DNA of 11,237 nucleotides, from the NCBI GenBank assembly GCA_041671305.1, contig JBAZBX010000023.1:1-11237 (forward strand), written 5' to 3'. How positions within the stretch are numbered: position 1 is the first letter of the stretch; the number at the start of each line of letters is the position of its first letter. The translations under genes were made by a program, and so were the position numbers. The notes below the pieces were generated by a model. The model was not told where the DNA came from. It was given only the letters and a program-made list of their open reading frames with translations, and made no database searches. This DNA is from CAIPBY01 sp041671305 (GTDB taxonomy: Bacteria; Patescibacteriota; Patescibacteriia; 2-01-FULL-39-33). Shown here one piece after another: positions 6,675 to 11,237 of this stretch.

Positions 6675-8057
6675 ATGTCAAACATCAATTTATTACCTGA
6701 TGACTTGAAGAAACAAGAAGAGAAAGAACTTCAGAGATTATCCAGAAAGCCAAAAGAGAATAGAGTGGAATGGAATAACCCTGTTTCGGACAAGCCAGCC
6801 GATTTGTATAGTGATGTGCCCAAAGAATCCCTTTGGTCTAATATTTTTGGCACCAAGAACGCAATTACCCCTTCCAGTCGTCCATCAAATGCAAGTGTTG
6901 CACCGGAAGCAGTATTGCCAATTAGCAAAGAGCCGAAAATTCAAACTCCGGAAAATTATTCTGACATTCCGAAAGCTCCCAAAAATGAAAACAAGAAAAA
7001 TTTTTCCTTTTCTGATCTGTTCGGTCCAGCCACGTCTCCAATGAAGGCTTCCTCCGATGTTTCCGAGTCCTATGCCAAGCCTTATACCAAACAAAAACAG
7101 CCTATTACCATAGATTATTCAAAAATGAATAATGTAATTACAGACAAAACAAAGCCAATCAAACAAAAATCCGGCAATAGTTGGCTTGATATTTTGGGAT
7201 CTTTATTTGCCCCTCATCCCAAAAAGGTTTCCTGGAAAATGGCCGGAGATGATGCCTCCAGAGATAAATTAATCAAAGAATCACTCAGCTTATCCAAAGA
7301 CAAAACTTGGGAAAATTATTCCAAGCCGAATAATTCATCTCAGCCCAAGGGACATCCGGCTGTTAGTCGTGATGCCAAGAGCGCGGGCGCACATCAGGTA
7401 GTTTCAAATGACAAAAATAAAGAAAAGAAAGCTGGCGCCAAATCGCAACCAGGCAAATATCATTTGGCGGACAAAAGAGAGGCTTCCGGAATCAATATTA
7501 ACCTTATTCCCGAGGAATTGATTTCTATGCGTAAGCCTAATTTTACCAGACAGATAGTTGCTTTGCTTGCGGTAATTATTCTCTCAGGATTAGTAGTCGG
7601 AGGCATGTATTATTTTATTGATTTTAATCAAAGCCAGTTGAATAAAAAAATCGCAGTAGAAAAGGTAAAATTAGATCAGCTCAATTCTGAATTATCTCAG
7701 TATCATCAAATACGAATAGAAAATTATGATGCCTCAAAGAAAATTTTGGCTATTGACAGCATATTGAAAAATCATGTTTATTGGACAAAGTTTTTCTCTC
7801 TTTTGGAACAAAATACTTTGGATAGCACTTATTATTCCGGTTTTTCTGCCAGCGTCACGGGAAAATTCTCCTTGCCAGTCACGACCAAAAGCTACGGGTC
7901 AGCGCTTTCACAAGTTGCCGCTCTTAATTCCGCCAAGGATTTTGCCAAAGAAGTAAATGTAGAGAGCATGCATATCGTATCCAATGACAAAAAAGGCGCT
8001 TACGGCGTAGGATTTGATCTCAAAATTAATTTAGCCGACGGGGTTTTCAAAAAGTAA
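6675..8057 (+). CDS. pilN: PilN-like membrane protein with long N-terminal tether
   Basis: PilN is a bitopic inner-membrane protein that binds PilM through a short cytoplasmic INLLP tail and pairs with PilO outside the membrane. The C-terminal 190 residues look like a normal PilN: NINLIPEEL at 274-282, a membrane helix at about 294-315, a coiled coil at about 316-350, then a ferredoxin-like domain to residue 460. Unusually, about 270 residues precede this, and the protein starts with a second docking-type motif, NINLLPDDL, at 3-11. The linker is Lys/Ser/Pro/Asn-rich and probably disordered. It has short repeats: YSDVPK then WSNIFG (45-59), YSDIPK then FSDLFG (95-117), and SWLDILGSLF (169-178). 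At 460 residues it is more than double a typical PilN (about 180-210). There is no stop or frame break between the parts, so this is one gene. The ATG at 6675 lacks a Shine-Dalgarno. It lies 9 nt before pilO. Confidence 0.88.
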   Translation: MSNINLLPDDLKKQEEKELQRLSRKPKENRVEWNNPVSDKPADLYSDVPKESLWSNIFGTKNAITPSSRPSNASVAPEAVLPISKEPKIQTPENYSDIPKAPKNENKKNFSFSDLFGPATSPMKASSDVSESYAKPYTKQKQPITIDYSKMNNVITDKTKPIKQKSGNSWLDILGSLFAPHPKKVSWKMAGDDASRDKLIKESLSLSKDKTWENYSKPNNSSQPKGHPAVSRDAKSAGAHQVVSNDKNKEKKAGAKSQPGKYHLADKREASGININLIPEELISMRKPNFTRQIVALLAVIILSGLVVGGMYYFIDFNQSQLNKKIAVEKVKLDQLNSELSQYHQIRIENYDASKKILAIDSILKNHVYWTKFFSLLEQNTLDSTYYSGFSASVTGKFSLPVTTKSYGSALSQVAALNSAKDFAKEVNVESMHIVSNDKKGAYGVGFDLKINLADGVFKK

Positions 8058-8066
8058 TCATCCTTT

Positions 8067-8636
8067 ATGACGAAAGAAATAAAAAACGGAGAAAAGATAA
8101 TTTATATTATGGAGCGTTATTTCAAGTGGATCGCTTTGATTCTTTTTATTGTCGTTTTAGTCACTGGATATTTTATTGTCTTGAAAGATAAATACGGCGC
8201 TTATATGGAATCCAAAAATATCACTTTGGCGGGAATGGAGGAATCCATAAAAAATGCAGGCAATGATAAAATTGCGATGCAAAATGTCAAAAAATCTAGC
8301 ATTTCAGCTGATGAGGAAAATCTTATGTATATGGCCGTGCCCAAGACTTTTGATTTTAATTCCATAGTCAGCCAGTTGACCGCGCTTTCTTCAGCTTATA
8401 ATTTTAGTGTCAATAACATAGAAGTGGCTAAGGGCGATGAAACCGAAGATGCGGTCTCAGGACAGAACATCAAGTCAGCTAGAATTTCCATGTCCATATC
8501 CGGTGGCAATTATGAGGAATTCAAAAGATTTTTATCGGCTATTGAAACCAGTTCCATGATTTTTGATGTGCTTTCGGTCAACTTCAGCTCCGGGCAGTCC
8601 TATGATTTGGTTATTAAATCTTATTATTTGAATTAA
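8067..8636 (+). CDS. pilO: Type IV pilus assembly protein PilO-like
   Basis: PilO heterodimerises with PilN in the alignment complex. The protein shows the family layout: a short cytoplasmic N-terminus, one membrane helix at about 19-38 (WIALILFIVVLVTGYFIVL), a coiled-coil-prone segment at about 40-75, and a C-terminal alpha/beta domain (about 90-189). The segment from VPKTFDFNSIVSQL to YNFSVNNIEVAKG and the later NYEEFKRFLSAIETS are typical of PilO ferredoxin-like folds. At 189 residues it matches the family (about 180-210). I keep the ATG at 8067. An in-frame ATG at 8109 (Met15, just before the helix) is an alternative; neither has a Shine-Dalgarno. The stop codon directly abuts the next ATG, which suggests translational coupling. 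The assignment rests on topology and gene order more than on strong motifs. Confidence 0.85.
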   Translation: MTKEIKNGEKIIYIMERYFKWIALILFIVVLVTGYFIVLKDKYGAYMESKNITLAGMEESIKNAGNDKIAMQNVKKSSISADEENLMYMAVPKTFDFNSIVSQLTALSSAYNFSVNNIEVAKGDETEDAVSGQNIKSARISMSISGGNYEEFKRFLSAIETSSMIFDVLSVNFSSGQSYDLVIKSYYLN

Positions 8637-8936
8637 ATGAATCGTAAAAATGACAAATTAGAGCTTTTGCTTTTGCTAATCTTAATCATTGGTTTGGGAG
8701 CCGGATTGTATTTTTATTTTTATAATAGCATGATAACCAGTCAATATTCTTCTGTGGTAACGTCGTCAGAACCAAGAGTCAACACGGAATATGAAAAACA
8801 AAAGACAATTATAATGCCGATTCTTTCTTCATTCAAAAAATATGGAGATTGGCCTCAAATACCATATCAATTAAGCCAGTCCCGAGGCAATCCATTCCAG
8901 GAAAAACCACAGGACAATACCAAAGACAACAAATAG
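8637..8936 (+). CDS. Small single-pass membrane protein, PilP-like
   Basis: A 99-residue protein with a basic N-terminus, one strong membrane helix (about 8-29, with a run of Leu and Ile) and a short, polar outside tail. The tail carries DWPQIPYQLSQSRGNPF; the R-G-N-P-F core (83-87) recalls the RNPF-type motif found in PilP and GspC proteins just before their folded domain. Here no such domain follows and the protein ends after a Lys/Gln/Asn-rich stretch. It starts immediately after the pilO stop with no gap and ends 4 nt before pilB, so it is surely part of the operon. In PilMNOPQ systems the slot after pilO is pilP, and position and motif agree. A PilP role is inferred. A small CPR-specific pilus accessory protein is the alternative. 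Confidence 0.6.
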   Translation: MNRKNDKLELLLLLILIIGLGAGLYFYFYNSMITSQYSSVVTSSEPRVNTEYEKQKTIIMPILSSFKKYGDWPQIPYQLSQSRGNPFQEKPQDNTKDNK

Positions 8937-8940
8937 AGCT

Positions 8941-10680
8941 ATGGCAAATAAGAATATACCACAGAAAATAAAAAATTATCTTTTGGAAAATAAGATTTTG
9001 GACGAAGATAAATTGATCATGTTGGAGAAAAGCGATCATAATTGGGAGGATTATTTAGTTGGTGAGAAAATGATGGTTCCAGCAGACACGGCATCCATTA
9101 AATCCAAAATTTATGATGTGCCGATGGTTGATCTATCTGATGTCAGCGTGCCTGCTGACGTTTTGAATTCTCTAAACCAGAAGGCGGCGTTGAATTATGA
9201 GATGGTTGTTTTTGGAAAAAGCCAGCATGGAATCAAAGTGGGCATGGTTAATCCCGAGGATTTTCAAGCCCATGATGCTATGGAATTTTTGGCCAAACAA
9301 GCGGGATTAACTCCTGAATATTTTGTTATCTCTTATTCTGATTTTAGGAAAGTTTTTTCTCAATATAGCGGTTTTACCAAAGAAATAGGATCGGCTTTGA
9401 AATCCGCCCAGGAAAAATTTGCCAGAAAAGAAGAGACCATTGAAATTTCCAATTCTGATGATTTGGGCGAAATAGTCAAGAATGCGCCGGTGGCCAAGAT
9501 AGTTTCCGTTATTATTGAACATGCTGTAGATGGCAGGGCTTCGGATATTCATATTGAACCGGAGCACAATGAGAGCCGGGTTAGATATCGTGTGGATGGT
9601 ATGCTTCATACCTCCATTACCATTCCTAATTATCTTCATTCTTCCATCGTATCCAGAATAAAAGTTTTGGCTAATTTAAAGCTGGACGAAACCAGAATAC
9701 CCCAAGATGGTCGTATCAGAGTCAATGTCAACGGACAAGAAATAGATCTTAGAGTCTCCGTCTTGCCCATGCTTGATGCGGAGAAAGTGGTTATGAGAGT
9801 TTTGGATACTTCTGCCGGGGTTCCTACCCTGGAGGAATTGGGATTTTCCGACTATCATATTGAAATTATAAAACGCAATATCACCAGACCTTTTGGTTTA
9901 TTTTTGCTCACCGGCCCTACCGGGTCAGGTAAAACTACCACGCTGTATTCAATTTTAAATTCTCTTACCAGTGATGAATTCAATATTACCACTTTGGAGG
10001 ATCCAATTGAATACTACATCAATGCCATTAACCAGTCACAGGTAAACCCCGAAGTCGGTTATACGTTTTCCAACGGACTTAGAGCCATACTCAGACAAGA
10101 CCCCAATATCATTATGGTTGGTGAAATCAGAGACAATGAAACGGCTGAATTGGTGGTTCATGCCGCTTTGACGGGTCATTTGGTTTTTTCTACTCTCCAT
10201 ACCAATAATGCCTGGGGCGCTATTCCGAGAATGATTGATATGAAAGTAGAGCCGTTTTTGATGTCATCCATTCTTAATTTGGTCATGGCTCAAAGGCTAG
10301 TGAGAAAAATTTGTCCTGCTTGCAAAAAAGAAGAGAAATTGCCTCCCAAGCTGGAAGCCAAAATAGCGGAAGAAATCAAAGAAATACATCCGGACTTTTT
10401 GAAAGAATTCGGAGGCAAGATGGTATTTTACAAAGGCGCCGGTTGTTCTAATTGTGGCAATACCGGTTATGTGGGAAGATCGGTTATCGGCGAGATATTG
10501 GAACTGGGCAATGAACTCAAGGATTTGATTGCCAAAGATTTTACCATGGAAGAAATAAGAGAGCAATTGAAGAAGCAGAAATTTGTCGGATTATTGCAAG
10601 ACGGAATTATCAAAGGCTTGCAAGGGATAACTACCATAGAAGAAGTTATGAGGATTTCACAGGAACAAGAGATGAGTTGA
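8941..10680 (+). CDS. pilB: Type IV pilus extension ATPase PilB
   Basis: PilB is the hexameric cytoplasmic ATPase that powers pilin polymerisation. The order is standard: an N-terminal T2SSE_N/MshEN-like domain (about 1-150, with the ENKILDEDKL helix and VPMVDL strand), then the bilobed motor. Visible motifs are ASDIHIEP (about 201-208), the arginine-rich RIPQDGRIRV stretch, Walker A GPTGSGKTTT (325-334, Lys331), the Asp box TLEDPIEY, Walker B IIMVGEIRD with Glu395, and the His box VFSTLHTNNA. A zinc tetracysteine (Cys458, Cys461, Cys502, Cys505) separates PilB/GspE from PilT. The length of 579 is normal. The ATG is 4 nt after the preceding stop with only a weak GAG upstream, so translation may be coupled. 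It ends with tandem stops, TGA then TAG; no in-frame TGA occurs inside the window's genes, so the standard code applies. Confidence 0.97.
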   Translation: MANKNIPQKIKNYLLENKILDEDKLIMLEKSDHNWEDYLVGEKMMVPADTASIKSKIYDVPMVDLSDVSVPADVLNSLNQKAALNYEMVVFGKSQHGIKVGMVNPEDFQAHDAMEFLAKQAGLTPEYFVISYSDFRKVFSQYSGFTKEIGSALKSAQEKFARKEETIEISNSDDLGEIVKNAPVAKIVSVIIEHAVDGRASDIHIEPEHNESRVRYRVDGMLHTSITIPNYLHSSIVSRIKVLANLKLDETRIPQDGRIRVNVNGQEIDLRVSVLPMLDAEKVVMRVLDTSAGVPTLEELGFSDYHIEIIKRNITRPFGLFLLTGPTGSGKTTTLYSILNSLTSDEFNITTLEDPIEYYINAINQSQVNPEVGYTFSNGLRAILRQDPNIIMVGEIRDNETAELVVHAALTGHLVFSTLHTNNAWGAIPRMIDMKVEPFLMSSILNLVMAQRLVRKICPACKKEEKLPPKLEAKIAEEIKEIHPDFLKEFGGKMVFYKGAGCSNCGNTGYVGRSVIGEILELGNELKDLIAKDFTMEEIREQLKKQKFVGLLQDGIIKGLQGITTIEEVMRISQEQEMS

Positions 10681-10712
10681 TAGCTTAAGCATGTTTGATT
10701 AAATAAATAATT

Positions 10713-10718
10713 AAAGGA
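10713..10718 (+). promoter_or_regulatory. Shine-Dalgarno of the receiver gene
   Basis: AAAGGA lies nine bases before the ATG at 10728, a good ribosome binding site. It is the only convincing one in the window. It fixes the start of the response regulator and suggests this gene is translated independently of pilB. Confidence 0.6.
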
Positions 10719-10727
10719 TTATAATTT

Positions 10728-11120
10728 ATGAAAAATTCCAGTAAGAAAGAAATTATTTTAATCGTAGAGGACGATATATTTTTATCTGATCTTTATAAGA
10801 CCAAGATGGAACTGGAGGGATTCAAGGTTTTGGCTGCTTATGATGGCGAGAAAGGCTTGGAATTAGCGCAAAAAAATTCTCCGAATATAATTTTGCTTGA
10901 CCTAATTCTTCCCAAATTGAGCGGGTTCGGAGTCTTGGAAAAATTAAAGGCCAACAAAGCGACTCAAAATATTCCTGTAATTATTTTGACTAATTTAAGC
11001 CAAAAAAGTGATGTTGAAAAGGGTCTTAAGATAGGAGCCAATGACTACTTGATCAAAGCGCATTTTATGCCATCTGAAGTGGTAGAAAAAATCAAGAGAT
11101 TGATGTCTGCTAAAAGTTAA
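10728..11120 (+). CDS. CheY-like single-domain response regulator
   Basis: A stand-alone receiver domain of 130 residues with no output domain. The acidic pocket is Glu14-Asp15-Asp16, the phosphoacceptor is Asp58 (in ILLDLILP), the switch Thr is Thr88 (in VIILTNL) and the conserved Lys is Lys110 (in DYLIKAH). All catalytic residues are intact. It sits 47 nt after pilB and 8 nt before pilT, so it is placed with the extension and retraction motors. In other bacteria, PilG- and PilH-type CheY proteins tune pilus extension and retraction; a similar role is likely but inferred. No histidine kinase is in view, so the partner must be elsewhere. It has its own Shine-Dalgarno (AAAGGA), unlike its neighbours. 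Confidence 0.93.
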   Translation: MKNSSKKEIILIVEDDIFLSDLYKTKMELEGFKVLAAYDGEKGLELAQKNSPNIILLDLILPKLSGFGVLEKLKANKATQNIPVIILTNLSQKSDVEKGLKIGANDYLIKAHFMPSEVVEKIKRLMSAKS

Positions 11121-11128
11121 TATCCAAT

Positions 11129-11237
11129 ATGCAGTCCAATCAATCTTTGTTAATAAAAGATATCCTTATTGAGGGCATAAAAATGGGAGCTTCCGATCTG
11201 CATTTTTCTGTTGGCAATAAACCGGTTTTGCGAGTAA
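11129..11237 (+). CDS. pilT: Type IV pilus retraction ATPase PilT (3' partial)
   Basis: The ATG at 11129 opens a frame that runs off the window end after 36 codons. The visible residues include SLLIKDILIEGIKMGASDLHF in overlapping pieces: LLIKDILIEG (7-16), GASDLHFSVG (20-29) and PVLRV (32-36). This is the classic PilT N-terminus, with the A-S-D-L-H motif and the P-x-x-R end of the first strand. PilT depolymerises pilin and powers retraction and twitching. The motor motifs lie outside the window. A PilU or a second PilB is less likely because no N-terminal MshEN domain precedes the ASDLH motif. It starts 8 nt after the receiver stop, so the two are probably co-transcribed. No Shine-Dalgarno is visible. 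Confidence 0.88.
   Translation, partial: MQSNQSLLIKDILIEGIKMGASDLHFSVGNKPVLRV

Noticed and set aside
10678..10683. TGA followed by TAG at the end of pilB as a hint of recoded TGA (Gly)
   Set aside because: No in-frame TGA occurs inside any of the long genes here, and all glycines are GGN, so TGA acts as a stop; the tandem stop is probably chance or safety.
10695..10725. TTGATT and TATAAT as promoter of the receiver gene
   Set aside because: The spacer is 19 bp and the predicted transcript start would fall at or after the ATG, leaving out the Shine-Dalgarno.
1..11237. CRISPR array, tRNA or rRNA genes, insertion sequence
   Set aside because: No regularly spaced direct repeats, no cloverleaf or rRNA-like stretches and no transposase frame were seen; repeats in 1-3575 are protein-coding modules.

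Overview
The window looks like a piece of a Candidate Phyla Radiation (Patescibacteria, probably Parcubacteria-like) genome. This is an inference from several signs. Base composition is moderately AT-rich and genes are tightly packed. There is a monoderm-style type IV pilus operon with no secretin (PilQ) gene in view. Two large exported proteins carry repeat types I associate with these genomes: G-x-x-G-I-G fibre modules, and Trp-rich GWxWSxxxGW motifs. Nearly all starts lack a Shine-Dalgarno sequence. All genes are on the + strand. UGA, UAG and UAA all behave as stops, so the code is the standard bacterial one rather than the UGA=Gly code of some CPR lineages.

Positions 1-3575 hold the C-terminal part (more than 1,190 residues) of a giant repetitive fibre-like surface protein whose N-terminus lies outside the window. 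Positions 3651-5432 encode a second exported protein with an N-terminal hydrophobic segment, four Trp motifs, a Cys-rich middle and a beta-rich, bactofilin-like C-terminus. A 104-bp gap (5433-5536) follows. It contains a REP-like imperfect palindrome and AT-rich sequence leading into the pilus operon.

Positions 5537-10680 are a compact type IV pilus assembly operon: pilM, a long pilN, pilO, a small PilP-like membrane protein and the extension ATPase pilB (gaps of 19, 9, 0 and 4 nt). A CheY-like response regulator follows after 47 nt with the only good Shine-Dalgarno in the window, then the start of pilT, cut by the window end. Together PilM/N/O and the small protein would form the cytoplasmic collar and membrane alignment complex, PilB would drive extension and PilT retraction. 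The single-domain receiver is placed to control the motors. The two large surface proteins may be cell-surface or pilus-associated adhesins; only their adjacency supports a link to the pilus.

The most notable observation is that PilN carries two PilM-docking-type motifs (NINLLP and NINLIP), separated by about 265 residues of apparently disordered, internally repetitive linker. The other points worth checking are the module architecture and strictly paired cysteines of the giant fibre protein, the tiny PilP-like protein with an RGNPF motif, and the receiver gene between the two motor ATPases.
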